Assembly (NCBI GenBank): GCA_023417885.1
Contig: JAEZED010000193.1
Span: 1-31,833, forward strand
Reading direction: 5' to 3'
Source of the DNA: Planctomycetota bacterium
GTDB taxonomy: Bacteria > Planctomycetota > Phycisphaerae > Tepidisphaerales > Tepidisphaeraceae
DNA length: 31,833 nt
Shown: positions 7,574 through 16,316 of the stretch, in pieces
Numbering within the stretch: the stretch's first letter is position 1
How the letters are laid out: each line of letters starts with the position of its first letter
Translations under genes and position numbers: made by a program
The notes under the pieces: model-generated
What the model saw: only the letters and a program-made list of their open reading frames with translations
What the model was told of the DNA's origin: nothing
Databases searched by the model: none

Positions 7574-8035
7574 ATGCGACGTCCACGCCCACGAGTCCTG
7601 CCCTCCGGCCCCGACCTGACGCCCGTCGTCAACATCGCCATGGTCGTGCTCGTGGTCTTCATGCTCACCGCCAGCTTCGTCGAGCCGCAACTCTACATGC
7701 AGAGCCGCGTCGCGCTCATGGAACAGGGAGGCCGCTCGCAGCTCCCACCCGACTGGACGCCTCCCACAGCGCTGCCGATCCTCGTGAACATGGATTCGGC
7801 CGTCCCCGGCAGCTTCGCGGCGAGCGTCGGCGTGGAGCAGGCGAACGACGCCGCTTCCCTCCAGGCGATGCTGAGCCGCCGATACGAGACATTCCGCTCG
7901 GCCGGGACAGACATCTCCACGGTGCAGGTGGAGATCAGCCCGCAGCGGCATGTCATCTGGCAGCACCTCATCACCGTGTACGAGGCGGCGCAGCGGGCGG
8001 GCTTCACGAACATCATGTTCGCCCCGGGGCGCTGA
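7574..8035 (+). CDS. exbD: Second ExbD/TolR family protein, membrane Asp replaced by Asn
   Basis: The protein has 153 residues and the same layout as the gene before it: basic start, one membrane helix at about 18-35 and a periplasmic domain. The helix reads DLTPVVNIAMVVLVVFM, so the position that holds the essential Asp in ExbD, TolR and MotB is Asn20 (codon AAC at 7631-7633). Asn cannot carry a proton in the same way. The periplasmic part ends VIWQHLITVYEAAQRAGFTNIMF, the normal ExbD ending, so the protein is otherwise intact and not a decaying copy. I infer that it forms mixed dimers with the canonical ExbD, giving an asymmetric rotor, or that it has a structural role. The ribosome binding site is weak, so translation may depend on the upstream gene. 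Confidence 0.9.
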   Translation: MRRPRPRVLPSGPDLTPVVNIAMVVLVVFMLTASFVEPQLYMQSRVALMEQGGRSQLPPDWTPPTALPILVNMDSAVPGSFAASVGVEQANDAASLQAMLSRRYETFRSAGTDISTVQVEISPQRHVIWQHLITVYEAAQRAGFTNIMFAPGR

Positions 8036-8095
8036 CGAACGACCGCCCTGCCTGCCTGCCCGTATCATCAGGATCGGGAGCGTAACCCTTTCAGC

Positions 8096-10972
8096 ATGCA
8101 TCGCGGCTTCTCCAGCAGCATGATCATCGCCCTGCTCGCGCTTCCGGCGCCGGCGCGGGCGGTGCAGGATCCACCCGCCACCCAGCCGGCACAAGGGCTG
8201 GATGCGCTGGACGACCGGCGCGTGCTCACGGAGATCGCCGGGCGCGGCCTCGCCGACCTGCTGCGGCACGCGATGGATCGCCAGAACGTGCCGGAGCCGG
8301 TGCGACAGTCGCTGCTGGCACGGATCAGCCTCAATCGCCTCCAGGGCGGCGAGGCGCTGTCGGTGTCGCAGCGGCGCCAGCTCGTGCAGGACGTTATCGC
8401 CGCCGTCGATCAGACGGTGGCGGAGGCGGAGGACGCGCAGCTTCTCTTCGAGCAGGCGCAGCTGCTGATCACGCGCGGCGTGGACGAGGAAACGCGGCTG
8501 CTGGAGTACTTCGGTGACAACCCGAACCTCCGGGCCTATCTCGAGCCGGTGACGGCGGGCATCGCGCGGATGCTGACGCGCGCCTCGGAGCTCTACGACG
8601 CGGAATCGCAGCGGCTGGCGAACCAGATCGACGGGCCCAACGACCCGGTGGTCAAGCAGTGGGAGCAGGCGGATCAACTGGCGCAGCGGGTGCGCGATTA
8701 CCGCATCTTCGCCGACTACAACCGACTGCTGGCGCTGGCCCCCGGCGATCCCGACCGGCTTCGCCTGGCCGACCGCCTGCTGGAATCGGTCTCGCCCGCC
8801 GACAACGAGGAGAATCCGCGCCGCACGTTCGTCCAGGGATACCTCGGGAAGGTGGCGCTGGCGCGCGGCAACGAGAAGGGGTTCACCCAGGCGAGGGAGT
8901 ACCTCGAGCAGGTCATTGCAAACAGCCACGACGAGAGCGAGCTGTTCGACGCCTACTTCTTCCGGACGGTCGTCGAGATCCAGGACCGCCAGGTGGAGGA
9001 GGCGGCGCGGCAGTATCAGCGATTCGCCGACTGGTTCGCGCGGCAGTCGATGCCCGACCGCGAGCCGCTGATGCTCGTGCTGGACTACCGCCTCCAGGAC
9101 GCCGTGGCGCAGTACCACCGGGATGCCGCGGAGCGGAGCGCCGCGACGTCGCGCGCGACGGAGGTGCTGACGACGCTGGTCGAGCAGCACGAAGGGTATC
9201 GCAGCCTGGTGACTGACCTGCTGCTGGCTCGCGTCAACTCGGACACCGACCTTTCGGAGCTCCCCCCCCTGCTGCTGGACGCGATGGTCGACAACGGCCG
9301 CGCCGAGGCGGCGGTGATCGCGCAGCGCGCCTCCGAGGACGTCACGGGGACGTCGCCGGTCGCGACGCGCCCTGCGCCGGATCGGGAGGCGGTGGAGCGC
9401 GGCATCGCCGCCGCCGAGGAGCTGCTGCGGCGGGCAGAGGCGGATCCGCAGTCGGTGGATTCGGCGCTCGTGGCCCGGAACGCGTTTATCCGCGGGCTGA
9501 TGCTCGACATCCTGGACCGGCAGGTCGAGGCGGCGGAGGCGTTTCTGGCTTACAACGAGCTCTCCGGCGCCGACGCCTCGCAGCGCGTCGCGGCGCTGCG
9601 ACGAGCGCTGGGCATCGTGGAGGAGATGAAGCGCACCGACGGTGGTGGCGAGACGATGATGATGCAGGCCGACGCGCTCGAGGGGCGCCTGCTGCCGCTG
9701 CTCGTGGGTCCGCCGGTGAACGACAAGACGCGCGCGTTCGATCTCGCCAACCGGCTGCATCGGCTCGGGCGGCTCGACGAGGCGGTTCAGTACTACCGCC
9801 AGGTGCCGGAGAACGATCCGCGCCGCACCGACGCGATCTACTTCCTCCTGCTTGCCGAAACCGCCCGGATGGGGGAGATGTCGCCCGCGTCGCCGCGCCG
9901 CGCCGACCTCGCCCTGGAGCTGCCGCGGCTGGGCCGGCGGACGCTGGAGCAACTGTCGGCGGCACTGGCCCAGGCCGACGGGGCGAATCGCGATGCCTAC
10001 CGCGAGCGGTTGGCGCGCGTGAAGGTGATCCTGGCGCGGCTGTCGCTGACGGAGGAGAACGATCCGGAAACGGCCCTGTCGCTGCTGGCGAACATCGAGT
10101 CGGATGTAAACGGGCTGCCGCAGGCCGGGTCGATCCTCAGCAGCGCGATCCCGCTGCGCTTCCAGGCGACGGCGGCGACCGGGAGGATCGACGAGGCCAC
10201 GCGCGATCTGCTGGCGCTGCTTGAGGAGAGCGAGGCGGAGCGCGGACTGGCCTACATCAGCCAGTTTCGCGAGACGCTGAACCGGGCGATCGAGCAGGCA
10301 AGGGCTCGCGGCGATGCGGCTGCCCTGAGCAGGCTCACACAGACGCGTGCCGCCGTCACGCCGCGCCTCGTGGAGTGGATGGAAGCCAGCGACGACCCGG
10401 AGTATCGGCGCTACGTCTACAACTTCCGCCGCTTCGACGCCGAGACGCAGCACCAGGCGGCGCTGGCGGCGCGCGATCCCGAGGCCCGCCGCGCCGGCCT
10501 GCGCGAGGCCCTTGCGAAGTATCGTGCGCTGCAGAGCCAGGAGAACCTGGAGCTCTACCGGTCGCTGCTGGAGGGCATGAGCCCGGAGCAGCGGCAGAGC
10601 GTGAGCTACGACCGGGACGTGGTCTTCGCCCTCGGCAACATTCACTACGACCTGGCGGAGTACGAGGACGCCCGCAGCTATTACGGGCGCCTGCTCGCAG
10701 AACGCGCGATGGGCAACGCGATGCGGACGGTCCAGGAAGACGGGGTGGCGCGCCAGGTGCCGAACAACCAGTTCTGGGAACTCTACCTGAAGTTCATCCG
10801 CTCGAACCTGGCCCTGGGCAACCCGCCGGAGCCGATGCGCCAGCAACTGCGCAACCTCTACGCCGCCTACGGCGACGGCGTGGGCGGAACGGCATGGAAA
10901 GAAGAGTTCGCAGAACTCCGGCGGGAGTTGCTGGGGGAGGGGGCGGCGTCGATGGAACCCCCGGCAAAGTAG
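8096..10972 (+). CDS. Large exported helical-repeat (TPR-like) protein
   Basis: This 958-residue protein starts with a signal peptide: a short basic region, the core MIIALLALPAPA and a cleavage site ARA-VQ at about residue 22. The mature part is almost wholly helical and rich in Ala, Glu, Arg and Leu, with many degenerate tetratricopeptide-like pairs; the clearest is VVFALGNIHYDLAEYEDARSYY-type helix near residues 839-862. No catalytic motif, membrane segment or beta domain is seen after the signal. It should be a periplasmic scaffold. It lies 60 bases after the second ExbD gene and is the last gene of the module, so I infer that it is the periplasmic effector or adaptor driven by, or docked to, the ExbB-ExbD complex. 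The start has only a distant GGGAG at 8076-8080; an ATG eight codons later is an alternative. Confidence 0.85.
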   Translation: MHRGFSSSMIIALLALPAPARAVQDPPATQPAQGLDALDDRRVLTEIAGRGLADLLRHAMDRQNVPEPVRQSLLARISLNRLQGGEALSVSQRRQLVQDVIAAVDQTVAEAEDAQLLFEQAQLLITRGVDEETRLLEYFGDNPNLRAYLEPVTAGIARMLTRASELYDAESQRLANQIDGPNDPVVKQWEQADQLAQRVRDYRIFADYNRLLALAPGDPDRLRLADRLLESVSPADNEENPRRTFVQGYLGKVALARGNEKGFTQAREYLEQVIANSHDESELFDAYFFRTVVEIQDRQVEEAARQYQRFADWFARQSMPDREPLMLVLDYRLQDAVAQYHRDAAERSAATSRATEVLTTLVEQHEGYRSLVTDLLLARVNSDTDLSELPPLLLDAMVDNGRAEAAVIAQRASEDVTGTSPVATRPAPDREAVERGIAAAEELLRRAEADPQSVDSALVARNAFIRGLMLDILDRQVEAAEAFLAYNELSGADASQRVAALRRALGIVEEMKRTDGGGETMMMQADALEGRLLPLLVGPPVNDKTRAFDLANRLHRLGRLDEAVQYYRQVPENDPRRTDAIYFLLLAETARMGEMSPASPRRADLALELPRLGRRTLEQLSAALAQADGANRDAYRERLARVKVILARLSLTEENDPETALSLLANIESDVNGLPQAGSILSSAIPLRFQATAATGRIDEATRDLLALLEESEAERGLAYISQFRETLNRAIEQARARGDAAALSRLTQTRAAVTPRLVEWMEASDDPEYRRYVYNFRRFDAETQHQAALAARDPEARRAGLREALAKYRALQSQENLELYRSLLEGMSPEQRQSVSYDRDVVFALGNIHYDLAEYEDARSYYGRLLAERAMGNAMRTVQEDGVARQVPNNQFWELYLKFIRSNLALGNPPEPMRQQLRNLYAAYGDGVGGTAWKEEFAELRRELLGEGAASMEPPAK

Positions 10973-10989
10973 CCGCCCGCGCCGGGCGG
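10973..10989. terminator. GC-rich hairpin at the end of the Exb module
   Basis: CCGCCCG (10973-10979) pairs perfectly with CGGGCGG (10983-10989) around a 3-base loop, directly after the stop codon of the exported repeat protein. There is no T-run, so it is at best a weak or factor-assisted terminator or an RNA 3'-end protector. Confidence 0.3.
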
Positions 10990-11154
10990 GGATCAATCGA
11001 GGATCGAGGTCACTGCGTCCGATGAAGAGGGGCGCTTGCATGTGACTGCCGACGGGGGTGCAATGTTCGTTCTGTCCCATCGCGCCGGTTGAAACTTCCC
11101 TCCTCCCAGACCGATCGTCACTCCGCCAGCGCCACAGTGCCTGACGAGGCCAAC

Positions 11155-12723
11155 ATGCGCATGCCGCGGGAAGGTTCTATCGCAAGGCGGCTTGATCCGA
11201 CTGGTGCCGGTGACATCGAAGGCCCAATGGCGCATCGCGCTGCGCGGGGTTTCGTCTTCACAACCGCCCAGGCCGTTGGCAGCAAGGCGCTGACGATTGT
11301 CGGGCAAATCATTCTCGCCTGGCTGCTGCTTCGCGAGGACTTCGGCCTCATCGGCCTGGCCTACACGATCGTCACGGTCATCTCCCTCATCCAGCAGGCA
11401 GGCATCCGCGAGATCCTGATCCAGCGCGGCCGTCAGTTCCGGCGCTGGGCGAATGCCGGCTTCTGGATGTCCCTGGCTCTTGGCCTCGGCGGGTCACTCA
11501 TTATGGTCGCCCTGACGCCCGCCGCGGCCTGGTTTTACGAGGAGCCGCGGCTCATTGGGATTGTCGCCGTACTGGCTCTCGGCAACCTCATCCACACGCT
11601 GACGATCGTCCCCCAGGCCCGCCTGCAGATCGACCTGAACTTCCCGCTGCTCGCTTACACGGGACTACTCGCGGCTGCCGTCTCCGTTGGCGCCAGTATC
11701 CTGTTCGCGCTGCTTGGCTTCGGCGCCTACAGCTTCGCGCTGCCGGTTCCATTGTCGCAGTTCGTCCGCCTCGTCTTCCTCTGGGTCGCGGCCCGCCCCC
11801 CGATCCAGCCCAACCCGCAGTTTCGCCGCTGGAGGTTCATGCTTACCGACAGCGGCCTGCTGATCGCTATCATGGCGATGTACGCCGTGACGGCGCAGGG
11901 TGACTACATCATCCTGGGGCGCATGTTCCCGCCGGAGATCGTGGGCCTCTACTACTGGGCCTTCGCTCTCTCGACTCAAAGCGTCCAGATGATCGCCCTG
12001 AACTTGGCGACTGTCCTCTTTCCCTCCTTCAGCCTGCTCAAGGATGAGCCCCAGCGCCTACGCGACGGCTTCCTGCGCGCTGCGCGCGTGCTGGCACTGG
12101 TGTCGATTCCCGCCTGCCTCCTGCAGGCGGCGGTGGCCCGTCCCGCCGTTCACCTCCTGTTTGACACGAGGTGGCACGACGGAATCGTGCTCGTGCAGTT
12201 CCTGAGTGTCGGGTGGGCGCTGTTCTCGACGGCTTACGCCTCCGACAGTCTTCTGAAGGCACAGGGGAGATTCCTGACCCTCTTCCTGCAGTGGACGCTG
12301 CTGGCAGGGCTCTTCCTGGCCTGCGTGATCATCGGGGCTCGGACGTGGGGCGTCATCGGAGCCGCCGCCGGCGTTACGGTGTACGCGTGGCTCGCCGGGC
12401 CCCTGGGGATGTTCATTGCCCTGCGCCCAATGGGTGGGCGATGGAGCGACGTGGCGCGGGTGTTCCTCCCGCCGATCCTTGCCGGGGGCCTGAGCATCGC
12501 CGCCGGGATGCTGGTGGGCTGGGTCGTGCGCGCTATGCTCCCCGACGTCGGGCGCTGGCCCGCCCTGATCGAGATTATCGTGATCACGGCGGTGAGCGCG
12601 GTCCTGTTCATTCCCGCCATCCGACTGCTTGCGGCGGAGCCTTGGCGGGATCTCCTGGGGAGGCTGAGTGGAATGCGCGGCAGTACGTGGGCGCCACAAG
12701 CGGGAGCTGGAGGCACCCTTTGA
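11155..12723 (+). CDS. Wzx-type oligosaccharide flippase (MOP superfamily)
   Basis: The protein has 522 residues and about 12-14 hydrophobic segments spread over its whole length, the layout of polysaccharide flippases of the MOP superfamily. The first membrane helices contain the typical AxxxGSKALTIVGQIILAWLL and LREDFGLIGLAYTI segments, and the middle holds DYIILGRMFPPEIVGLYYWAF, which matches the conserved loop where these proteins mention reappearing GxY patterns. It should move lipid-linked repeat units across the inner membrane. GAGG five bases before the ATG at 11155 supports this start; a TTG at 11089 and an ATG at 11227 (GAAGG, short spacing) are alternatives. Its stop codon overlaps the start of the next gene, so it heads a coupled operon. 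Confidence 0.9.
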   Translation: MRMPREGSIARRLDPTGAGDIEGPMAHRAARGFVFTTAQAVGSKALTIVGQIILAWLLLREDFGLIGLAYTIVTVISLIQQAGIREILIQRGRQFRRWANAGFWMSLALGLGGSLIMVALTPAAAWFYEEPRLIGIVAVLALGNLIHTLTIVPQARLQIDLNFPLLAYTGLLAAAVSVGASILFALLGFGAYSFALPVPLSQFVRLVFLWVAARPPIQPNPQFRRWRFMLTDSGLLIAIMAMYAVTAQGDYIILGRMFPPEIVGLYYWAFALSTQSVQMIALNLATVLFPSFSLLKDEPQRLRDGFLRAARVLALVSIPACLLQAAVARPAVHLLFDTRWHDGIVLVQFLSVGWALFSTAYASDSLLKAQGRFLTLFLQWTLLAGLFLACVIIGARTWGVIGAAAGVTVYAWLAGPLGMFIALRPMGGRWSDVARVFLPPILAGGLSIAAGMLVGWVVRAMLPDVGRWPALIEIIVITAVSAVLFIPAIRLLAAEPWRDLLGRLSGMRGSTWAPQAGAGGTL

Positions 12724-13556
12724 GAGGACTCGTTGAGAGCATCAAGCGTCGCTGGGGTGAGCGGCACCACTATCGGAGTCGGCGAGACTTCGCATGGGCG
12801 CTGTACAACCGCGCGCTTATCCGCGGTCAAGGTGTCTGGTTGCCTGGCAGACGACAGGTGCATGCCTTTGGTATCGTCGGGGTTGATCGTCCACTCGCAG
12901 CCCGCCTTGGAACCACCGACGCCCACGTCATCGAGGAAATCTTCTTCCATGGCGAATACCAGCCACTACTGGAGCACGGACCACAAGCGATTCGGCAGAT
13001 CGTTGATCTTGGGGCGAACGTCGGCTTGTCGTTGCGGCTATGGCGCGATGCGTTCCCGCGAGCCCGCATTCTCGCCGTGGAACCGGATCCCGAGAACATG
13101 AGCGTTTGCAGGTTGAATCTCGAACTCGATAGCGGATCCGAAGACTGCAGGTTGGTGCAGGCGTGTGTGGCGGCGCGGCCAGGAAAGGTGCGCCTGGATC
13201 GGACCGGGGGCGACTGGGGCCTGAGGATGACGGCCGCCCGGCAGGAGGACGGCGGGGAACTGGTGGAGGCGTTGACCATCAGCCAACTCCTTTCGGCGCA
13301 CGACATCCGCGAGATAGACCTGCTCAAGTGCGATATCGAGGGCGCCGAGAAAGAGCTCTTCGAGAACAGTCGCGCGTGGATCGGCCGAGTGCGTTACATG
13401 GTCGTTGAGCTGCACCATCCATATTGCCGCAGTAGCTTCGAGTCGGACCTGGAGCGAAACGGGGGCCGATTCAGAGTCTTTCACTCGTCCCGACAAGGAG
13501 CTTGCGAGGTGCTCTTCCTCGAGCGAGACCCCCCCGCCGCGGAGAGCCTGTCATGA
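12720..13556 (+). CDS. FkbM family methyltransferase (first copy)
   Basis: The protein has 278 residues. I place the start at TTG 12720, which overlaps the flippase stop as TTGA and has GGAGG six bases upstream (12709-12713); the open frame continues further back inside the flippase gene but there is shadow. The SAM-binding motif I is IVDLGANVGLSLRLW (Asp96 to Gly102), followed by the acidic end of the next strand in ILAVEPDPENM, and the family motif DLLKCDIEGAEKELFEN lies in the last third. FkbM enzymes O-methylate sugars or other hydroxyl groups. In this operon a methyl cap or decoration on a polysaccharide unit is likely. The stop overlaps the next start (ATGA), so translation is coupled on both sides. 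Confidence 0.88.
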   Translation: MRGLVESIKRRWGERHHYRSRRDFAWALYNRALIRGQGVWLPGRRQVHAFGIVGVDRPLAARLGTTDAHVIEEIFFHGEYQPLLEHGPQAIRQIVDLGANVGLSLRLWRDAFPRARILAVEPDPENMSVCRLNLELDSGSEDCRLVQACVAARPGKVRLDRTGGDWGLRMTAARQEDGGELVEALTISQLLSAHDIREIDLLKCDIEGAEKELFENSRAWIGRVRYMVVELHHPYCRSSFESDLERNGGRFRVFHSSRQGACEVLFLERDPPAAESLS

Positions 13557-14479
13557 GAAGCGGCAAGCCAAGGGCGACGATCGTGATCTCGACGCGGAAC
13601 CGGGTTGATGACCTGCGGACGACACTGGCCTCGATCCGCGGCCAGACCGAGCCAGTGGAGGTCATCATATTGGACGATGGGTCCACCGACGGCACCGACG
13701 ACATGATCCGCCGCGACTACCCGGAGGTCCGGCTGATCCGCAGCCAGAAGTCTCTCGGGTACATCGTGCGGCGCAACGAAGGCGCGCGGCTGGCGACAAC
13801 GCCGTTCGTCATTTCACTAGACGACGACGCCGCCCTGACGTCGCCAGGCACTGTGAGCCGAACGTTGGCCGAGTTCGACCATCCGCGCATCGGAGCGGTC
13901 GCGATGCCGTTCGTAAACGTTCGCCAGGATTCGATGATTCGCTGCCGCGCTCCTGACCGCGACAAGCCCTGGGTGCTGGAGGGATTCATCGGCACGGCTC
14001 ATGCCCTACGACGTGACCTGTTCCTGTCTCTGGGCGGGTATCGGGAGGTGCTGTTTCACCAGGGCGAGGAACAGGACTTCTGCATCCGGCTGTTGCAGGC
14101 GGGCTATGTCGTTCGGGCAGGGAGCGCCGCGCCCATCCACCACTACCAGTCCCCCGCGCGCAGTCGTAAGCGCATGGTCGTTTACGCTGCCCGGAACTCC
14201 GTTCTGTACGGCTGGCATAATGTTCCGTGGATGCGCCTGCCCGTTCATCTTGCGGGATCGATATTCCGGCTGGTGCAGTTCGGCATTCGAGTCCGGCATC
14301 CGATCTGGGTGCTGGAGGGTATCCTGCGCGGCTTTGGTGTGGCGGCGAAGGAGGTGCAGGCGCGACGGCCGGTTTCGCCCCGCACTTACCGTCTGCTGCG
14401 ATTCCTCCGGCGCCACGGGGCCGTGCCGTTACCGGATATCGAGTCGCGCCTCGAACCCCTTCGTACTGAGGTGATCTGA
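13553..14479 (+). CDS. Family 2 glycosyltransferase
   Basis: The protein has 308 residues with a GT-A fold of family GT2. The nucleotide-sugar site begins ATIVISTRNRVDDLRTTL, with Asp41-Asp42-Gly-Ser and the metal-binding acidic group Asp90-Asp91-Asp92 (ISLDDDAAL). Further on, GEEQDFCIRLLQAGY supplies the acidic catalytic segment. The C-terminal 100 residues are basic and partly amphipathic (VYAARNSVLYGWHNVPW) and may hold the enzyme at the membrane. It should add a sugar to a lipid-linked unit on the cytoplasmic side. The ATG at 13553 overlaps the previous stop as ATGA, with GGAGAG seven bases upstream. The donor and acceptor cannot be read from the sequence. Confidence 0.93.
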   Translation: MRSGKPRATIVISTRNRVDDLRTTLASIRGQTEPVEVIILDDGSTDGTDDMIRRDYPEVRLIRSQKSLGYIVRRNEGARLATTPFVISLDDDAALTSPGTVSRTLAEFDHPRIGAVAMPFVNVRQDSMIRCRAPDRDKPWVLEGFIGTAHALRRDLFLSLGGYREVLFHQGEEQDFCIRLLQAGYVVRAGSAAPIHHYQSPARSRKRMVVYAARNSVLYGWHNVPWMRLPVHLAGSIFRLVQFGIRVRHPIWVLEGILRGFGVAAKEVQARRPVSPRTYRLLRFLRRHGAVPLPDIESRLEPLRTEVI

Positions 14480-15241
14480 ATGTCGACGGTGACTAACCTT
14501 CGCAGCTTCTGGAGGTATTCGCGACTGGGGCGATCGGCCCGGGCGGCGATGAACCTCATGCCACGCGATACGGTTCTCCCTATCCTCCGAGGACCTCTTC
14601 GCGGAAAGAAGTGGGTCGTCCGCTCCAGCTTTCAGAGCTGCTGGTTCGGCGTCTATGAGTACGAGAAGCAAGTCGTCTTCCAGCAGTCGGTGCGGAAGGG
14701 TGATGTCGTCTATGACATCGGTGCCAATGTCGGCTTCTATACACTGCTCGCATCCGAGCTTGTCGGCAGCGAAGGAACGGTGGTCGCTTTCGAACCCTTG
14801 CCGCGAAACCTGGCACTGCTTCGGCGTCACGTACACCTCAACGGCCTCTCCAACGTCGAGATCATCGAAGGAGCAGTGTCTGAGGAAGCCGGCACCGCAC
14901 GCTTTGCCGCCGAAGGGCTGCCCGAAATGGGACATCTGACCGACGAGGGAGGCATGGAGGTGAAGATGCATCAGGTTGACGCCCTTGTCGGCTCTGGCCG
15001 TATCCCGCCGCCGAAGGTGATGAAAATCGACGTTGAGGGGGCGGAGCTGAGCGTTCTCCGCGGCGCCCACGAGGTGCTGAAGCAGCACCGGCCGCAGATC
15101 CTACTCGCGACACATGGACTGGAGGTGCATCGCCAGTGCGTCGATCTTCTGCGCGAGGCCGGGTATGCCCTCAGCTCGATGGATGACAAGCCTCTTGAGG
15201 AATCGAGCGAGGTGAAGGCGGTGCCCGGGGGGCAGGGTTGA
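14480..15241 (+). CDS. FkbM family methyltransferase (second copy)
   Basis: The protein has 253 residues. It starts at ATG 14480, directly after the stop of the GT2 gene, with GAGGTGAT about eight bases upstream. SAM motif I is VVYDIGANVGFYTLLASEL (Asp79 to Gly85), then VVAFEPLPRN with the ribose-binding Glu, and the family motif VMKIDVEGAELSVLRG near 185. It is closer to the standard FkbM pattern than the copy at 12720, and the two are not recent duplicates: outside the motifs they differ strongly. It should methylate another hydroxyl of the same glycan or lipid-linked unit. Its stop overlaps the TTG start of the next gene. Confidence 0.92.
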   Translation: MSTVTNLRSFWRYSRLGRSARAAMNLMPRDTVLPILRGPLRGKKWVVRSSFQSCWFGVYEYEKQVVFQQSVRKGDVVYDIGANVGFYTLLASELVGSEGTVVAFEPLPRNLALLRRHVHLNGLSNVEIIEGAVSEEAGTARFAAEGLPEMGHLTDEGGMEVKMHQVDALVGSGRIPPPKVMKIDVEGAELSVLRGAHEVLKQHRPQILLATHGLEVHRQCVDLLREAGYALSSMDDKPLEESSEVKAVPGGQG

Positions 15242-16293
15242 TCCCGGGCGAGGGGCAGATACCGGTCTTCTTCCCTCCGCACGACCCGGGGCGGCGCGTG
15301 GTGCCTCTTGCCTTGGCCTGCGGTATCGGCACCGTCCGCCTGGAGGACGGCCCAACACCGGAAGCAGGTCGATTTCAGCGGGTTGTGGCGGAAGGTGCGA
15401 AGTACTTTCGGGCGGTGACCACGCCCGCCGAGGCCGCTATCTGCTGCCACCCGCACGCGATTGGGGGCGGTTTGCCCCCGCAGCAAGCTCTGCAGCTGGG
15501 GAGAATAGCGCAAGCGGCGGGGAAGCCGGCCCTCTTCTTCGACTTCGGCGACGACGACACGCCCTCTGATCTTCCATACGGGCTGGTATACCGGACTAGC
15601 TTGCGTCGGAGCCTGATTCGGCCGCGTGAACGGGCGATGCCCGCGGCCTGCCGTCCCGTCCGGCCGGGCGGGCAGCTGCCTGCGATTCGGGAGAAGGGTC
15701 AGCGGCCACGGATTGGCTTCTGCGGGTATGTGGCGGGGCCGGGTAAACGCCTGCTGATGCGTTTGCGTGGCCAGGGTCAGAACGTGCTGGGCCACCAGGT
15801 AAGATCCGCCGCCCTGTCGGCGTTGCGGCGAGCGGAGAAGCAGGGCATGGTGGAGACGGACCTGGTGGTCCATCGTCACTTCGGAGGCGGGTTCCTGCGG
15901 TTCCGGCAGGATAAGGCCCGTGTGGAGCAGACGCGTCAGGCATTTGAGCGGAATCTCGCGGCGGCGGACTACACCCTCTGCGCCCGCGGTGCCGGGAACT
16001 TCTCGGTTCGCTTCTATGAGACCCTATCGGCGGGCCGGGTGCCGCTGCTGATCGACACAGATTGCGTGCTGCCGTTCGAGGAGGAAATTGATTGGCGAGC
16101 GCATCTGGTGTGGGTCGATGCCGCGGACGTGCGGCGTTGCGGGCAGGTGCTTGCCGAGTTCCATGCCCGGCTCTCGCCAACCGCACTTCAGGGGCTTCAG
16201 GAGGCGAATCGCCGGCTCTGGGAGAGTTGGCTCGAGCCACTCACAGCCCTGCGGCATATCTGTCGTAGCGCTCGAAACGCGCCGATGCAGTAG
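15238..16293 (+). CDS. Exostosin family (GT47-like) glycosyltransferase
   Basis: The protein has 351 residues. The C-terminal half contains the exostosin signature: YTLCARGAGNFSVRFYETLS (245-264), then AGRVPLLIDTD and LPFEEEIDW (279-286). This matches the nucleotide-sugar binding region of plant and animal exostosins and their bacterial relatives. The N-terminal half (about 10-150) is a poorly conserved acceptor domain, with IGFCGYVAG at about 159 starting the second Rossmann-like half. It should be a cytoplasmic inverting glycosyltransferase working on the repeat unit. The start is TTG 15238, overlapping the FkbM stop as TTGA, with a G-rich stretch upstream; no ATG exists near. Non-ATG starts recur in this operon. 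The sugar it transfers is unknown. Confidence 0.85.
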   Translation: MIPGEGQIPVFFPPHDPGRRVVPLALACGIGTVRLEDGPTPEAGRFQRVVAEGAKYFRAVTTPAEAAICCHPHAIGGGLPPQQALQLGRIAQAAGKPALFFDFGDDDTPSDLPYGLVYRTSLRRSLIRPRERAMPAACRPVRPGGQLPAIREKGQRPRIGFCGYVAGPGKRLLMRLRGQGQNVLGHQVRSAALSALRRAEKQGMVETDLVVHRHFGGGFLRFRQDKARVEQTRQAFERNLAAADYTLCARGAGNFSVRFYETLSAGRVPLLIDTDCVLPFEEEIDWRAHLVWVDAADVRRCGQVLAEFHARLSPTALQGLQEANRRLWESWLEPLTALRHICRSARNAPMQ

Positions 16294-16316
16294 TGGAGCG
16301 ATAGGATCAGTTTCGC

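Noticed and set aside
7490..11080. A 1196-codon open frame on the minus strand
   Set aside because: It lies opposite the ExbD and repeat-protein genes, is full of Arg, His, Gln and Leu, has no domain, and is a normal antisense shadow of GC-rich coding DNA.
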